Shown: positions 35,882-46,452, counted from the first letter of the stretch. The stretch: DNA of 64,000 bases from Carnobacterium pleistocenium FTR1 (GCF_000744285.1 NZ_JQLQ01000002.1:1612001-1676000); one strand, 5' to 3'. The notes: generated by a model from the letters alone, not told the origin. Numbers and translations are program-made.

Positions 35882-38296
35882 TTAAACAAAATTCATCGGT
35901 TCAGAGTCAATGGCAATTTGTAGTCCTTTAACCATTTCTTTTTGGGAGTCCATTAGAATCGTTTGTAGAATAGCTTTTAAATGCGGTTCACTTTTATATT
36001 TGATGATTGTTTGATAATAATAACGATTATTGATACGGGCAACTGCTTTTGGTGTTGGACCCAACAGGATAGTCTCAGACTGTAACTGAGGTTTAATAAT
36101 TTGAACAATTTGCTGCATTTTTTTTGCCGCTGTAAGTTCTTCTTCGTGACTAGTTGTAATCAGAATCGTGTAGAAATAAGGCGGATAGTTTCCTCGATGC
36201 CTTAACGACATCTCTTTTTTATAAAACGCATCATAATCATGTTCTTTTGCTAACTGAATCGCATAATGTTCAGGATTAAACGTCTGAACGATTACTTCTC
36301 CAGTCAGCTCAGCTCTACCAGCACGTCCACTCACTTGAGTCAACAATTGAAAGGTCCGCTCACTCGCTCTAAAGTCAGGCAGACCTAATCCTGTATCGGC
36401 ATTCAGAACCCCAACAAGTGTAATATTTGGAAAATCCAACCCTTTTGCAATCATTTGCGTTCCTAATAAAATATCCGCTTCACCATTTCCAAAAGAAGCT
36501 AGCAATTTTTCATGCGCGCCTTTTTTTCTGGTTGTATCAACATCCATTCGGATCACTTTTGCTCCTGGTAAAACATCTCTCAGTTCTTCTTCAATTTTTT
36601 GTGTTCCAGTACCATAATACCGAATTTTATTTCCTTTGCAACTTGGGCAAGTATGCGGTATTTTTTCCTCATGACCACAATAATGGCATTTCATTGTCTT
36701 TGTGTCCATATGCAGTGTTAATGAAATATCACAATTTGGACAAGGCAAAACAAATCCGCAATCCCGGCACATTACAAAAGATGAATAGCCGCGTCGATTC
36801 AATAATAAAACGATTTGTTCTTTTTTTTCTATCCGATCACGGATTTTTTCTTGTAAAAGAATTGAAAAACTACTGCGGTTTGCTTGCTTAATTTCTTCTC
36901 TCATATCTACAATCTCAACAGCAGGTAATTCTTTTTTGTTGATTCGAGTTGGCAATTCCAATAGTGTATAAACCTTTTTTTGAGCCCTAGCCCTTGATTC
37001 TAATGAAGGCGTAGCGCTCCCCAAGATGACCGGACAATGGTGGTAATTCGCTCTCCAAATTGCTACATCTCTAGCATGATACCTTGGATTTTCATCTTGC
37101 TTGTACGTTGCTTCATGCTCTTCATCAATAATGATGACGCCAATATTTTTAACTGGTGCAAAGATAGACGAACGAGCACCTACTACTACACGTGCTTCAC
37201 CACGTTCGATTTTTCGCCATTCATCATATTTTTCGCCTACAGATAAACCACTGTGCAACACGGCTACTTCTTCGCCAAATCGTCCTTTAAAATGATTGAC
37301 CATTTGAGGAGTCAAAGCTATTTCGGGCACTAACATCAAAGCACTTTTATTATCTTTGAGTGTTTGAGCAATAGTCTGCAAATAAATTTCAGTCTTACCG
37401 CTACCGGTTACTCCCTTTAACAAGAATACTTCAGTTCGTTCCTCAGCTACAGCTTTTAAAATAGGCTGAATTACTTTTTCTTGTCCTTCATTTAGTTGAA
37501 AAGATACTGTCTGTTTAAACGAATGATTTTTGAATGGATCACGATAGACCTCGACTTCTTTAATTGTTAACCAATCTTTCTTTTCACCTGCTCGAATATC
37601 AGCAGCAGTAAGCAGGGTTGTTGCAGTAATTTCGCTCACACTAATTGTTTGATCATTTAATGATTGCATAACTTCTAATAGCAACCGCTGTTTTGGTCCT
37701 CTCTTACCTAAAGCAATTTTTTCATTTTCTAATTGTTCAAAGGATAATTTAGCTTGGAACATCCTTTTCTTTTTTGTTTTTGCTTGATTTTTCACTTCAT
37801 AAACAACTTCAACTGCATCTTTCTTCTTCAGTTCAACAAGTTGTGGCAAAATAGCTCTATCTTCAGCTTCTTCCCAAGTGATTTCATTTTTCCCTTTAAA
37901 TAAGTCAAAAAATAAATCTTCAGGTATTTCATCGATCAATCGGATTTTTTTTTCATATTTTGCTTTTAAAATAGCAGGCAGCATTGTCTGGTAACAGGTT
38001 ATTTGAAAAGCATAAGTTTTATGTGCCATCGCTTTTCCTAGGAGCAACATTTCTTCGTCAAGAACGGCTGTTAAATCCATTAAACCAACAATTGATTTTA
38101 ACTCGCCTTCATAATCGGTTGAGTGAGTAATCTCTACTACGAAGCCTTGGACTTGCCTCGTACCTTTGCCAAAAGGAACCGCTACACGCATTCCTTGAAC
38201 AATATCTTGTTCAAATTCTTCTGGAATACGATAATCATAAGGTTTATTTGTTTGCATTGTTGGAACATCCACAATCACTTTAGCAATTGAAACCAC
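35882..38296 (-). CDS. priA: Primosomal replication protein PriA
   Basis: Helicase that restarts stalled forks. 804 residues: N-terminal DNA-binding domain (about 1-105), a winged-helix part, Walker A GVTGSGKTEIYLQ near 294, DEEHEATYKQDE near 391, and the zinc-binding insert with eight cysteines (CRDCGFVLPCPNCD near 507 to CPSCKG near 550), then helicase motifs with GTQMIAKGLDFPN and SGRAGRAE near 610-660. GTG start at 38296 with AGGTG upstream; an ATG nearby is out of frame. It lies 14 nt after coaBC. Confidence 0.96.
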   Translation of the reverse strand: MVSIAKVIVDVPTMQTNKPYDYRIPEEFEQDIVQGMRVAVPFGKGTRQVQGFVVEITHSTDYEGELKSIVGLMDLTAVLDEEMLLLGKAMAHKTYAFQITCYQTMLPAILKAKYEKKIRLIDEIPEDLFFDLFKGKNEITWEEAEDRAILPQLVELKKKDAVEVVYEVKNQAKTKKKRMFQAKLSFEQLENEKIALGKRGPKQRLLLEVMQSLNDQTISVSEITATTLLTAADIRAGEKKDWLTIKEVEVYRDPFKNHSFKQTVSFQLNEGQEKVIQPILKAVAEERTEVFLLKGVTGSGKTEIYLQTIAQTLKDNKSALMLVPEIALTPQMVNHFKGRFGEEVAVLHSGLSVGEKYDEWRKIERGEARVVVGARSSIFAPVKNIGVIIIDEEHEATYKQDENPRYHARDVAIWRANYHHCPVILGSATPSLESRARAQKKVYTLLELPTRINKKELPAVEIVDMREEIKQANRSSFSILLQEKIRDRIEKKEQIVLLLNRRGYSSFVMCRDCGFVLPCPNCDISLTLHMDTKTMKCHYCGHEEKIPHTCPSCKGNKIRYYGTGTQKIEEELRDVLPGAKVIRMDVDTTRKKGAHEKLLASFGNGEADILLGTQMIAKGLDFPNITLVGVLNADTGLGLPDFRASERTFQLLTQVSGRAGRAELTGEVIVQTFNPEHYAIQLAKEHDYDAFYKKEMSLRHRGNYPPYFYTILITTSHEEELTAAKKMQQIVQIIKPQLQSETILLGPTPKAVARINNRYYYQTIIKYKSEPHLKAILQTILMDSQKEMVKGLQIAIDSEPMNFV

Positions 38297-38310
38297 TCAT
38301 TCTCACACCT

Positions 38311-39516
38311 TTATTTTTTCATTTTAGTAAGGGCTACTGCTAGAATTTTTTCAGCTATTACCTGCTTACTATTTACTGCTAATTCAATCGTTTCTTCATC
38401 CAGCATAAAAATAGAAACTTCATTTGTATCTTTATTGAACCCTGCATTTGGTTTAGACACATCATTAGCCACGATCATATCTGCTTTTTTATCAATTAAT
38501 TTTCTTCTAGCATATTCTTCTACATCATGTGTTTCAGCAGCAAAACCAATTAAAAATTGATCTTTTTTCTGAGTACCTAGAGTAGCTAAGATATCTGTGT
38601 TTTTCACTAATTGAAGAACCATTTCTTGTTCGTTTTTCTTGATTTTTTTAGTTGAAACATCTCTTGGACGATAATCTGATACTGCTGCAGCCATAATAAC
38701 GATTGCGGCTTTTTCAAACTCAGCATTTACAGCTTGATGCATTTGGTCAGCAGTTTCAACAGGTATTAAGGTCACCCCATAAGGTGCCTTCAGGACAGTA
38801 GAAGTAGAAATCAAATGAACTTCTGCTCCTAAATTGCGTGCAGCAATAGCTAAGCTATATCCCATTTTACCTGAAGAATCATTTGTAATGTATCGGACAG
38901 GATCGATTCTTTCTTTTGTTCCACCTGCTGTGATTACGACTTTTTTATTTTTCAATGGCAAATTTATTTCTAAGTTTAATAAAAATTCTTGAATTGTATC
39001 AATAATTTTACTTGGCTCAGGAAAACGGCCTTTCCCTTCATATCCCTCAGCTAAAAAACCAGTTTCAGGTTCCATAATAAAATGTCCGTCATTTTCTAAC
39101 ATCTTAATATTTCTTATCGTTGCTGCATTTTCTAGCATATGCTGATTCATAGTAGGAACAATAAAAACAGGTGCGGTCGTAGCCATTAATGCAGTGGAAA
39201 CAAAATTATCTGCAATGCCATTTGCAATTTTAGCCAGACTATTAGCTGTTGCTGGTGCTACAACTGCTAAGTCCGACCAATCTGCTAAATAGATATGGCT
39301 AACCTTATCTCCTTCACGTTCATCAAATGTATCTATATATACATGGTGCTTACTTAATATTTGAAAAGTCAGTGGTGTCACAAATTCAGTTGCCGACTTT
39401 GTCATGGCTACACGAACAGTAGCCCCTGCTTTTATTAAGCGTCTTACCAAGTCAGCAGCTTTATAAACTGCAATTCCTCCGGTAACATACACAACGACTT
39501 TCTTCCCTTTTAACAA
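38311..39516 (-). CDS. coaBC: Bifunctional phosphopantothenoylcysteine decarboxylase/synthetase CoaBC
   Basis: Two consecutive steps of coenzyme A synthesis in one 401-residue protein. The N-terminal flavoprotein CoaC (about 1-185) has VTGGIAVYKAADLVR near 11, an APATANSLAKIANGIADN region near 85 and PTMNQHMLEN near 115. The C-terminal CoaB (about 190-401) has VVITAGGTKERIDPVRYITN near 197 and SSGKMG. TTG start at 39516 with AGGAGG 8 nt upstream. Head of the coaBC-priA-def-fmt-rsmB run. Confidence 0.96.
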   Translation of the reverse strand: MLKGKKVVVYVTGGIAVYKAADLVRRLIKAGATVRVAMTKSATEFVTPLTFQILSKHHVYIDTFDEREGDKVSHIYLADWSDLAVVAPATANSLAKIANGIADNFVSTALMATTAPVFIVPTMNQHMLENAATIRNIKMLENDGHFIMEPETGFLAEGYEGKGRFPEPSKIIDTIQEFLLNLEINLPLKNKKVVITAGGTKERIDPVRYITNDSSGKMGYSLAIAARNLGAEVHLISTSTVLKAPYGVTLIPVETADQMHQAVNAEFEKAAIVIMAAAVSDYRPRDVSTKKIKKNEQEMVLQLVKNTDILATLGTQKKDQFLIGFAAETHDVEEYARRKLIDKKADMIVANDVSKPNAGFNKDTNEVSIFMLDEETIELAVNSKQVIAEKILAVALTKMKK

Positions 39517-39653
39517 CTGGCATTCCTCCTGATAGAGCCTCGAAATAAATGATGCTTCTCTTCTTTATATTTTACTAGAAATAGAACCGTTTGTCTTAAC
39601 TATCCTATAATTCATCGTATTAAACCATCCTGCTCTCATTAATTTTCAATAAA

Positions 39654-39695
39654 AAAGTGCTTCAAAGTAAGAAATACATTACTTTGAAGCACTTT
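39654..39695 (-). terminator. Terminator of gmk-rpoZ
   Basis: Perfect 17-bp arms (39654-39670 and 39679-39695), 8-nt loop, T-run on the minus strand; 12 nt past the rpoZ stop. Confidence 0.9.
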
Positions 39696-39707
39696 AAGTT
39701 GGATATC

Positions 39708-39923
39708 TTATTCTTCTGGTCCAACGGTTGAAGGATCAATAACTAAATCGCCATTAATAATTTCTTCTAAAGCACGCCCAACATTCTTGTGTGACTGATA
39801 TTTTTCTAACATTGGCATAGAACCTCCATCAAGTTCATGAGCTCGTTTGCTTGCTAGTGTAACCAATGAATACTTGGACTCAATTTTTTCTAATAAATTA
39901 TCAATAGATGGTTCTAACATCAT
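39708..39923 (-). CDS. rpoZ: RNA polymerase omega subunit
   Basis: A 71-residue subunit that helps assemble RNA polymerase. [20 protein letters not shown] at the start and ASKRAHEL near residue 30 are diagnostic. The first of two tandem ATGs (39923) has GAGGAG 10 nt upstream; an earlier frame opening at 39941 overlaps gmk. It begins 4 nt after gmk ends, the normal gmk-rpoZ pair. Confidence 0.95.
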   Translation of the reverse strand: MMLEPSIDNLLEKIESKYSLVTLASKRAHELDGGSMPMLEKYQSHKNVGRALEEIINGDLVIDPSTVGPEE

Positions 39924-39927
39924 GATT

Positions 39928-40542
39928 TTACAGCTCCTCAATCATTTTTTTATATCGTTGTATCACGCGTGAAACTTTTAAGTGTTCACTTTCAATGATT
40001 TGCTTAATTTTTCTTACAGCATTTTCAACTTGGTCGTTTTCAACTGCATAATCATAATAACGCATTAAATCAATTTCTTCAATTGCTTTTGTCATCCGTT
40101 GTTCAATTATAGCCATTTCATCTGTCCCACGGCCAATAATTCGAGATTTTAACTCTTTTAAATCTGGTGGTGTTAAAAAGATAAATATTCCTTCAGGCAT
40201 TTTTTCACGAACTTGAAGGGCTCCTTGAACTTCTATTTCTAAAAATACGTCCTTGCCACTTTGTAGCGTTTTTTCAACATATCCAAGAGGAGTCCCATAG
40301 TAGTTCCCTACATATTCAGCATATTCCAATAACCCTCCACTTTCAATCAAAGCTTCAAATTCTTCTTTTGTACTGAAAAAGTAATCTATTCCATCTCTTT
40401 CGCCTACTCTTTTTTTTCGAGTTGTCATTGAAATTGAATAATCAAAATCATTGTCCTCACTCTCAAATATTGCCTGTCTTACTGTCCCTTTTCCTACTCC
40501 AGATGGTCCAGAAAGAACAATTAAAAGTCCCCGTTCAGTCAT
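39928..40542 (-). CDS. gmk: Guanylate kinase
   Basis: Phosphorylates GMP to GDP. 204 residues: P-loop [17 protein letters not shown] near residue 10, GMP-binding [21 protein letters not shown] near 36 (read as [11 protein letters not shown] and DGIDYFF), [13 protein letters not shown] near 73 and the lid IIGRGTDE near 133. ATG at 40542. Lies downstream of the ydbC-like gene with a 74-nt gap. Confidence 0.96.
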   Translation of the reverse strand: MTERGLLIVLSGPSGVGKGTVRQAIFESEDNDFDYSISMTTRKKRVGERDGIDYFFSTKEEFEALIESGGLLEYAEYVGNYYGTPLGYVEKTLQSGKDVFLEIEVQGALQVREKMPEGIFIFLTPPDLKELKSRIIGRGTDEMAIIEQRMTKAIEEIDLMRYYDYAVENDQVENAVRKIKQIIESEHLKVSRVIQRYKKMIEEL

Positions 40543-40616
40543 GTCAAAATCCTTCCTATCATCAAAATGTTCGAAATATACTCACCCATTATCAAGATTC
40601 AACAAATTTCATCGTG

Positions 40617-40832
40617 TTAAGCATTTAAAAATTGTTTAAAAACAGCTAATTCTTCATTTGTTAATGTAATACCTTTTCCCATTTTTTCATGGTCAGGGCT
40701 CCAGTCACGAATGTCGAATTTAGGGGAATTCTCGTTCCAACGCACTAAATTTAATTCTTTACGCCATCCTTTAGTGTTTTCAGAAAGAACAGCTAATTCT
40801 TCCACTATCTCAAATGAAAATTTCTGATTCAT
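40617..40832 (-). CDS. YdbC-like PC4-family single-strand DNA-binding protein
   Basis: A 71-residue protein that resembles lactococcal YdbC, a bacterial relative of the eukaryotic coactivator PC4 that binds single-stranded DNA as a dimer. Features: FSFEIVEELAVLSENTKGW, then ELNLVRWNENSPKFDIRDW (a PC4-like beta hairpin), WSPDHEKMGKGITLTNEE and a short C-terminal helix. ATG at 40832 has GAGGTG 6 nt upstream; a GTG three codons earlier lies within that ribosome site. Cellular role unknown. Confidence 0.85.
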   Translation of the reverse strand: MNQKFSFEIVEELAVLSENTKGWRKELNLVRWNENSPKFDIRDWSPDHEKMGKGITLTNEELAVFKQFLNA

Positions 40833-40895
40833 TATAGACACCTCAACAATCTAAACTACTTTTCTTTTTTATCTGTTAGAGATAACTTATTCTCC

Positions 40896-40904
40896 AGTTT
40901 AGCA
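40896..40904 (-). promoter_or_regulatory. Possible extended -10 promoter of the ydbC-like gene
   Basis: TGCTAAACT on the minus strand, about 65 nt upstream of the start; no clear -35. Confidence 0.35.
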
Positions 40905-41280
40905 TAAATTTCTATTTTCTTATAGCTTTTTATTTTTTAGAAATTACTTTTAAAAATATTTCGTTTTTTTCAAGCCTATACCGATTTATAATGGCTGTAT
41001 AATTTTTGGTGTGGATGAAGAAATTAATTAAATGACTAACTCAAAATTTTTGGAGGAATAGGGTTGATTGTAGCCGCGCGTTGTATTCAATGAGAATTAC
41101 AAAACGTTGGCGCTTTAGCGCAATTACGGTTTGTTTGAAGCTTGAAAGTCTGCAAGACTTCTTTTTAGGCTTCAGACGTTCCCATGGTTTCGCAAGCAAA
41201 TCCGTACATTCCGGGAAAAAAATTTGTTTTGAAGCACCCACACTATTTGTTGAACAACCTTTATAATTTCAAAAAAAAGA
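40905..41280. other. Intergenic region between ntpD and the ydbC-like gene, holding repeat copy B
   Basis: Nearly 500 nt without a convincing gene. A plus-strand frame at 41081-41266 (61 codons) has odd composition and no ribosome site and is not called. The segment 41011-41270 is less AT-rich than its surroundings and full of small inverted repeats (GGCGCTTTAGCGC at 41112-41124; AAGTCTGCAAGACTT near 41146-41161), suggesting a structured RNA or a mobile-element remnant. Confidence 0.55.
41011..41075 (+). repeat. Dispersed intergenic element, copy B
   Basis: Partner of 15055-15121; the best-kept part is TTGGAGGAATAGGGTTGATT and GTAGCC. Here the conserved block continues into ~190 nt of structured sequence that copy A mostly lacks, so A may be a deleted version. 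Directly followed by the ntpD terminator. Confidence 0.55.
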
Positions 41281-41315
41281 ACGTTGAATCAAGGATAGAA
41301 TTCTTGATTCAACGT
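41281..41315. terminator. Terminator of the ntp operon
   Basis: ACGTTGAATCAAG (41281-41293) pairs with CTTGATTCAACGT (41303-41315), 9-nt loop; eight Ts follow on the minus strand. A weaker T-rich run also exists on the plus strand. Confidence 0.88.
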
Positions 41316-41330
41316 CTATTTTGGACTTTT

Positions 41331-41957
41331 TTAACCCATATCTTTAACTTTCATTAAACGAGTGATTGCGGCTCTTTCACTTTCATCTAATTTCATTTGT
41401 ATAAAATAGATGGTTTCTTGATAACGAGGAATCGTCATATATTCAAGAGCGTTAACTCGGCGACGAGTCTTTTCTATTTCATTCGCCATTAATTGACATG
41501 TTTTTTCTATTTCAGATAATTCTAATAGTTGCACCATTACATCTGACATTTGCTCAATAGATGTATCTAACGAGCTGTTAGAATTAAGGTAGCCATAAAA
41601 TATTTCGTCTGATTCTTCATCATCTTTATAATTGAAATTCATTACTGGTACTTTTACACTCATAATGTTTTTTTCATAAAGATCAAGACTGACGCTTCTA
41701 GGCGGGATAACTATTAATTCTTCAATAAATTTTTCATTCAATAGCGCTTTTGCCATAACGAAAGACTGCATAGCTTTTGTTAACTTTTCTTCAACTTCTG
41801 TACGCAAATCATTATTTTTCCGAATAAGTAAGATAAATTGTCTCATCAGTTCATCTTGCTTATCCTTTAATAATTTATGTCCTCGAGTTGCTGTGCTTAG
41901 TCTACCTTTTAATGTCGCTAGTTCCATCCTTGTAGGGTTGACATTTAATTTCACCAT
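41331..41957 (-). CDS. ntpD: V-type ATPase subunit D (central stalk)
   Basis: Rotor shaft of the V1 part. 208 residues, mostly two long helices forming an antiparallel coiled coil: [20 protein letters not shown] at the start and [20 protein letters not shown] near 165 are typical. Last gene of the ntp operon; begins 6 nt after ntpB. In E. hirae ntpH and ntpJ follow here, but this window has only a terminator and the intergenic element. Confidence 0.95.
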   Translation of the reverse strand: MVKLNVNPTRMELATLKGRLSTATRGHKLLKDKQDELMRQFILLIRKNNDLRTEVEEKLTKAMQSFVMAKALLNEKFIEELIVIPPRSVSLDLYEKNIMSVKVPVMNFNYKDDEESDEIFYGYLNSNSSLDTSIEQMSDVMVQLLELSEIEKTCQLMANEIEKTRRRVNALEYMTIPRYQETIYFIQMKLDESERAAITRLMKVKDMG

Positions 41958-41963
41958 TTAGAC

Positions 41964-43340
41964 TTACTCCCCTTTCGGCAGGTATTCGTCTAACATATCG
42001 TCTTTAATTCGTTTCAATTCAGTTCTTGGCAGAATAGATAATAATTCCCATCCTAGATCCAAAGTCTCATCAATTGTACGATTTGTATAGTTTCCTTGAT
42101 TTACATATTCTTTTTCAAAGCGATTTGCAAATTCTGCAAACATTTTATCTTCTTCTGACAATGCTGAATCTCCTAAAACGACTGCTAATTCTTTAGCTTG
42201 TTTTCCTTGAGCATAAGCAGCAAATAATTGATTCATTGTAGCGGCATGATCTTTTCTCGTTTTGCCTTCACCAGTTCCTTTGTCTTTTAGACGAGAAAGA
42301 GATTGCAATGCATCGATTGGAGGTTGAACACCACTATTGTATAAATCACGTGACAATATTATTTGACCTTCCGTGATATATCCAGTTAAATCAGGAATTG
42401 GATGTGTTTTATCATCTTCCGGCATCGTTAAGATAGGAATCTGCGTAACTGATCCTTTTCCTCCGACTAAACGACCAGCTCTTTCATATAAAGTTGCCAA
42501 GTTTGTATATAGGTATCCTGGGTAACCACGACGACCTGGAACTTCACGTCTAGCTGCTGAAATTTCACGTAATGCTTCACAGTAGTTTGTCATATCAGTC
42601 ATAATAACCAATACATGCATGTCTTTTTCATAAGCTAAATATTCAGCTGCTGTCAATGCCATTTTAGGTGTTGCGATCCGTTCAATAGCTGGATCATCTG
42701 CTAAATTCACAAACATAACAGAGCGGTCGATAGCTCCTGTTTTACGGAAATCTTCCATAAAGAATTCAGCTTCTTCAAAAGTAATCCCAATAGCTGCAAA
42801 TACAACAGCAAACTTTTCATCTGAATTTTTTACAGTAGCTTGACGAGCAATTTGTGCAGCTAATTCTTTATGTGGCAGACCAGAACCTGAGAATACTGGT
42901 AACTTTTGTCCTCGAACCAATGTATTCAAATGATCGATAGAAGAAATACCTGTTTGAATAAACTCATCTGGATAGTCACGTGCCATTGGGTTGATTGCTT
43001 CACCATTAATATCTAACGTTTTTTCAGGAATCAATTCTGGGCCACCATCATTTACGCGTCCCATTCCATCAAACACACGTCCAACCATATCTTCAGAAAC
43101 ATCTAACGATAAAGGTCTTCCAAGAAAACGAACTTTAGTATCTTGCAAGTTGATCCCACTTGATCCTTCAAAGATTTGAACCATGGCTTTATCGCCATCA
43201 ATTTCAAGAACTTGTCCACGTCTTTTTTCACCATTTTGCATTTGTATTTCAACTAACTCATCGAATTTGACACCTTCTACGCCTTCAACGGCCATCAAGG
43301 GTCCTACGACTTCATTTATTGTACGATATTCTTTAAGCAT
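41964..43340 (-). CDS. ntpB: V-type ATPase subunit B (non-catalytic)
   Basis: Regulatory nucleotide-binding-like subunit alternating with A in V1. 458 residues, the same as E. hirae Ntp[21 protein letters not shown] at the start, [19 protein letters not shown] near 365, no intact Walker A, as expected. The ATG at 43340 overlaps the ntpA end by 8 nt with GGAGG 11 nt upstream; the longer frame to 43367 is inside ntpA. Confidence 0.96.
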   Translation of the reverse strand: MLKEYRTINEVVGPLMAVEGVEGVKFDELVEIQMQNGEKRRGQVLEIDGDKAMVQIFEGSSGINLQDTKVRFLGRPLSLDVSEDMVGRVFDGMGRVNDGGPELIPEKTLDINGEAINPMARDYPDEFIQTGISSIDHLNTLVRGQKLPVFSGSGLPHKELAAQIARQATVKNSDEKFAVVFAAIGITFEEAEFFMEDFRKTGAIDRSVMFVNLADDPAIERIATPKMALTAAEYLAYEKDMHVLVIMTDMTNYCEALREISAARREVPGRRGYPGYLYTNLATLYERAGRLVGGKGSVTQIPILTMPEDDKTHPIPDLTGYITEGQIILSRDLYNSGVQPPIDALQSLSRLKDKGTGEGKTRKDHAATMNQLFAAYAQGKQAKELAVVLGDSALSEEDKMFAEFANRFEKEYVNQGNYTNRTIDETLDLGWELLSILPRTELKRIKDDMLDEYLPKGE

Positions 43341-45117
43341 TTGTTTCCATACCTCCTTCTGAAACAACTACATGAATAGCTTCTTTGATGTCATTTCTTA
43401 ATGCTTCAAATTTAGCAATTTGATCTTCAGGGAAGTATTTAGATTTAGCAATCTGCTCACGAGCAGCTGCCGTACCTTTTCTGATTTCAGCGAAATAAGC
43501 ACCAAGTTCCATACCAGCTCTTGCTTCATCTTCAAAACTCAAGATAGTAGCCAACATTTCATATTGTTTTTCTCTTGATGTATAAGTATCTATATCATCA
43601 AAAGCGTTTTGTTGTAGAAAATCTTCACGAATCATTTTAGCAGTTTCTAATTTCAAACGGTCTTTTTCTGATAAAGAATCTACCCCAACTAGTCGAACAA
43701 TTTCTTCTAATTCAGATTCATCTTGCAGAAGTAATTTTGTTCTTGTAACCATACCTGACCAATCTTTGCCTAAAAGATTTCCAATGTATTCATTCAATTC
43801 ATTAGAATATAACGAATAAGACGTTAGCCAATCGATAGATGGAAAATGACGTTTTTGAGCTAATAGATTATCCAAACTCCAGAATACTTTTACTACTCGT
43901 AATGTATTTTGTGTTACCGGCTCAGATGTATCTCCTCCAGGAGGGGATACTGCTCCAATAGCTGTTATACTTCCTTCACGACCTTCTGAACCTAAAGTGA
44001 TTACTTTACCTGCACGTTCATAATATTCTGCAATACGACTACCTAGATATGCTGGGTAACCTTCATCCCCTGGCATTTCTTCTAAACGACCAGACATTTC
44101 ACGTAAAGCTTCTGCCCAACGAGAAGTCGAATCCGCCATGATAGCTACACTGTAACCCATGTCACGGAAATACTCTGCAATCGTGATTCCTGTATAAATT
44201 GAAGCTTCACGAGCCGCAACAGGCATATTAGACGTATTGGCAATCAAAATAGTTCTTTCCATGATAGATTCACCCGTATTAGGATCAATTAGTTCTGGAA
44301 ATTCATTGATTACGTCCGTCATTTCATTTCCACGTTCACCACAACCTACATAAACAACTAAATCAACATCAGCCCATTTAGCGATTTGGTGTTGCACAAC
44401 TGTTTTACCGGCACCAAAAGGACCCGGTACAGCTGCTGATCCACCTTTAGCAACTGGAAATAGTGTATCAATAACACGTTGTCCTGTTACCATTGGTTCA
44501 ACTGGATTTAATTTTTTAGCCGTTGGACGACCTTGTCGAACAGGCCATTTTTGCATCATGGTAAACTCTTTTACGCCTTCATCTGTTTCGATACTATAAA
44601 TAGTATCATGAATAGTAAATTGACCTTGTTCAATTGATTTAATCGTTCCTTCAATACCATGTGGAACCATGATTTTATGAGAAATAACTTTAGTTTCTGG
44701 AACAGAACCCACGATGTCTCCTGTAGATACTTTTTGTCCAACTGTAACGGTTGGGGTAAATTCCCATTTTTTTGAACGATCTAACGGTTCAATGCTTACT
44801 CCTCTAACTAAATAGTTACTTTCGGTCTTTTCCATAAATTTATCTAAAGGACGTTGAATTCCGTCAAACATTTGTGCAATCATTCCAGGCGCTAATTCAA
44901 CAGATAACGCATCTCCTGTCGTTTCAACTGGTTCCCCAGGTCCAATCATAGATGTTTCTTCATAGACTTGAATAGAGGCTACATTGCCGCGCATTTCAAT
45001 AATTTCGCCGATTAGGCCTAGTTTTCCGACTTTACAAATATCTTGAATATTCGCTTCTTCCATTCCTTCAGCTGTAACTAAAGGACCGGAAACACTAACG
45101 ATTCTTCCTATTTTCAA
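43333..45117 (-). CDS. ntpA: V-type ATPase catalytic subunit A
   Basis: ATP-hydrolysing subunit of V1. 594 residues: beta-barrel domain (about 1-75), the non-homologous insertion characteristic of V/A-type A subunits (about 110-185), Walker [14 protein letters not shown] near 230, [10 protein letters not shown] near 258 and [18 protein letters not shown] near 322. Preceded by ntpG (12 nt) and overlapping ntpB. Confidence 0.97.
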   Translation of the reverse strand: MKIGRIVSVSGPLVTAEGMEEANIQDICKVGKLGLIGEIIEMRGNVASIQVYEETSMIGPGEPVETTGDALSVELAPGMIAQMFDGIQRPLDKFMEKTESNYLVRGVSIEPLDRSKKWEFTPTVTVGQKVSTGDIVGSVPETKVISHKIMVPHGIEGTIKSIEQGQFTIHDTIYSIETDEGVKEFTMMQKWPVRQGRPTAKKLNPVEPMVTGQRVIDTLFPVAKGGSAAVPGPFGAGKTVVQHQIAKWADVDLVVYVGCGERGNEMTDVINEFPELIDPNTGESIMERTILIANTSNMPVAAREASIYTGITIAEYFRDMGYSVAIMADSTSRWAEALREMSGRLEEMPGDEGYPAYLGSRIAEYYERAGKVITLGSEGREGSITAIGAVSPPGGDTSEPVTQNTLRVVKVFWSLDNLLAQKRHFPSIDWLTSYSLYSNELNEYIGNLLGKDWSGMVTRTKLLLQDESELEEIVRLVGVDSLSEKDRLKLETAKMIREDFLQQNAFDDIDTYTSREKQYEMLATILSFEDEARAGMELGAYFAEIRKGTAAAREQIAKSKYFPEDQIAKFEALRNDIKEAIHVVVSEGGMETNA

Positions 45118-45129
45118 ACTCGTAACCTC

Positions 45130-45441
45130 CTATAAAATATTTTGTCCAACCGCTTTTTCAACATTTTCTTGAATGCGGTTTTTACCGATATCTAGTGATC
45201 CTAAATGATTTGGAATCAGTATCACAGCAGGTGAAATCACTTCATCATATCGTTTTATAGTATCTGGAATCAATTTACCTAATGGTTCCGTCAAATAGAT
45301 AACACCATAATTTTCTGATGCTAAACAATCGATTGTTTTTCTAGCTTCTTTAGCTTCAGATGCGAAAAAAACATCAAAACCTAAGATTTTAAATGGCAAG
45401 ATAGAATCTTTATCTCCGACCACACCGATTTTATGAGACAT
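45130..45441 (-). CDS. ntpG: V-type ATPase subunit F (NtpG in E. hirae naming)
   Basis: Small rotor subunit bound to D. 103 residues with the family opening SHKIGVVGDKDSILPFKILG and FASEAKEARKTIDCL near 33, then VIYLTEPLG near 53 and VILIPNHLGSLDIG. ATG at 45441 overlaps the end of ntpC by 11 nt; the longer frame from 45498 lies inside ntpC. Confidence 0.92.
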   Translation of the reverse strand: MSHKIGVVGDKDSILPFKILGFDVFFASEAKEARKTIDCLASENYGVIYLTEPLGKLIPDTIKRYDEVISPAVILIPNHLGSLDIGKNRIQENVEKAVGQNIL

Positions 45442-46435
45442 AGTTTGTTCGCATCCTTTCTCTAATAGCTGAAATTGGAAGATCATTCTCTTTGCCAACT
45501 AGTATCAGTCTTAAATTCTTCACTTCATTCTCTTTAGCATAAAGATAAGCGATAATTGGTAATGGTCCAAAAACTTCAAGTTTAGCAGCTTTTATTAAAT
45601 TAATGAAAGCATTATCTGTTTCTAAATCTATTTTTTCAGGTGATAATTCACTTGTCTTATCGTCAATTGACGATAAAATAATCGCTTTATATTTAGATTC
45701 AGCAAGTTTTTTTCCTGCACTAACTAAATCATCTGCTCCCATTTGAACGAGTTGATCTTTAGGTATCGTCCCTGAACTAGATAGAATAGTTGTTAAAAAA
45801 TTACGCGTTCTTTTTTGACGAATGGCTCTTGTTAAAGTAGATAAATTATTCATATCAATATAAAAAGTTATTATATCTAAAATTTTAGCGTCGTTTATAT
45901 TTTCTGCAATGTGTCTTAAATGAGTAAAGTAACGACGATCAAGAATAATATCGATGGATTGACTATTTTTATATTCCTCATAATCATCCATTGCCTCTTT
46001 GATACTGATTAAATAATCTTCATTCAAATCATTCGATCTTTTTGTTTCAACGGCTTGTTTTAATACTGAAATAGGTTCTTTGCCAATATCTATAAGCAAT
46101 GATTCAAAATTTTCTCCAGTAACTTTTTCTTTTAATAAAACTTTTAAATTATGATAAGAATAGCGCAATGAAAACAACTCAATTAAATCAAGATTAGGAG
46201 TAATTTTAAATAAATCAGTATAGACAGACTGCAATTCATTCATCAATAGCGTATCGTAATTCTTAGTCTCCTTTAACTCTTCAACATCATTTCGATAAGG
46301 AGTATCTTTTAACAGATTTACCGCTTCTTCAAAACTATTGGCTTGTAACATCCGTTCATATTGATCATTTCTAAGGAGACTGCTCTCATATACACGGACC
46401 CGTGTATTTGCGCCAACAAAGTCTGTTGATTCCAT
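45431..46435 (-). CDS. ntpC: V-type ATPase subunit C (NtpC, d-type)
   Basis: Links the central stalk to the membrane ring. 334 residues, almost entirely helical: NTRVRVYESSLLRNDQYERM near residue 10, FSLRYSYHNLKVLLKEKV near 87, MNNLSTLTRAIRQKRTRNF near 197 and a VKNLRLILVGKENDLP end. Lies between ntpE (17 nt) and ntpG (overlap). Confidence 0.93.
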   Translation of the reverse strand: MESTDFVGANTRVRVYESSLLRNDQYERMLQANSFEEAVNLLKDTPYRNDVEELKETKNYDTLLMNELQSVYTDLFKITPNLDLIELFSLRYSYHNLKVLLKEKVTGENFESLLIDIGKEPISVLKQAVETKRSNDLNEDYLISIKEAMDDYEEYKNSQSIDIILDRRYFTHLRHIAENINDAKILDIITFYIDMNNLSTLTRAIRQKRTRNFLTTILSSSGTIPKDQLVQMGADDLVSAGKKLAESKYKAIILSSIDDKTSELSPEKIDLETDNAFINLIKAAKLEVFGPLPIIAYLYAKENEVKNLRLILVGKENDLPISAIRERMRTNYVS

Positions 46436-46452
46436 TATTTCCTCTCCTTTTT

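Noticed and set aside
36427-36891. 154-codon plus-strand frame
   Set aside because: Lies wholly antisense to priA, rich in cysteine, histidine and phenylalanine as expected for a shadow frame; no promoter or ribosome site.
41081-41266. Plus-strand 61-codon reading frame in the structured intergenic segment
   Set aside because: No ribosome site, unusual residue composition, and it spans the inverted repeats; better explained as non-coding sequence.
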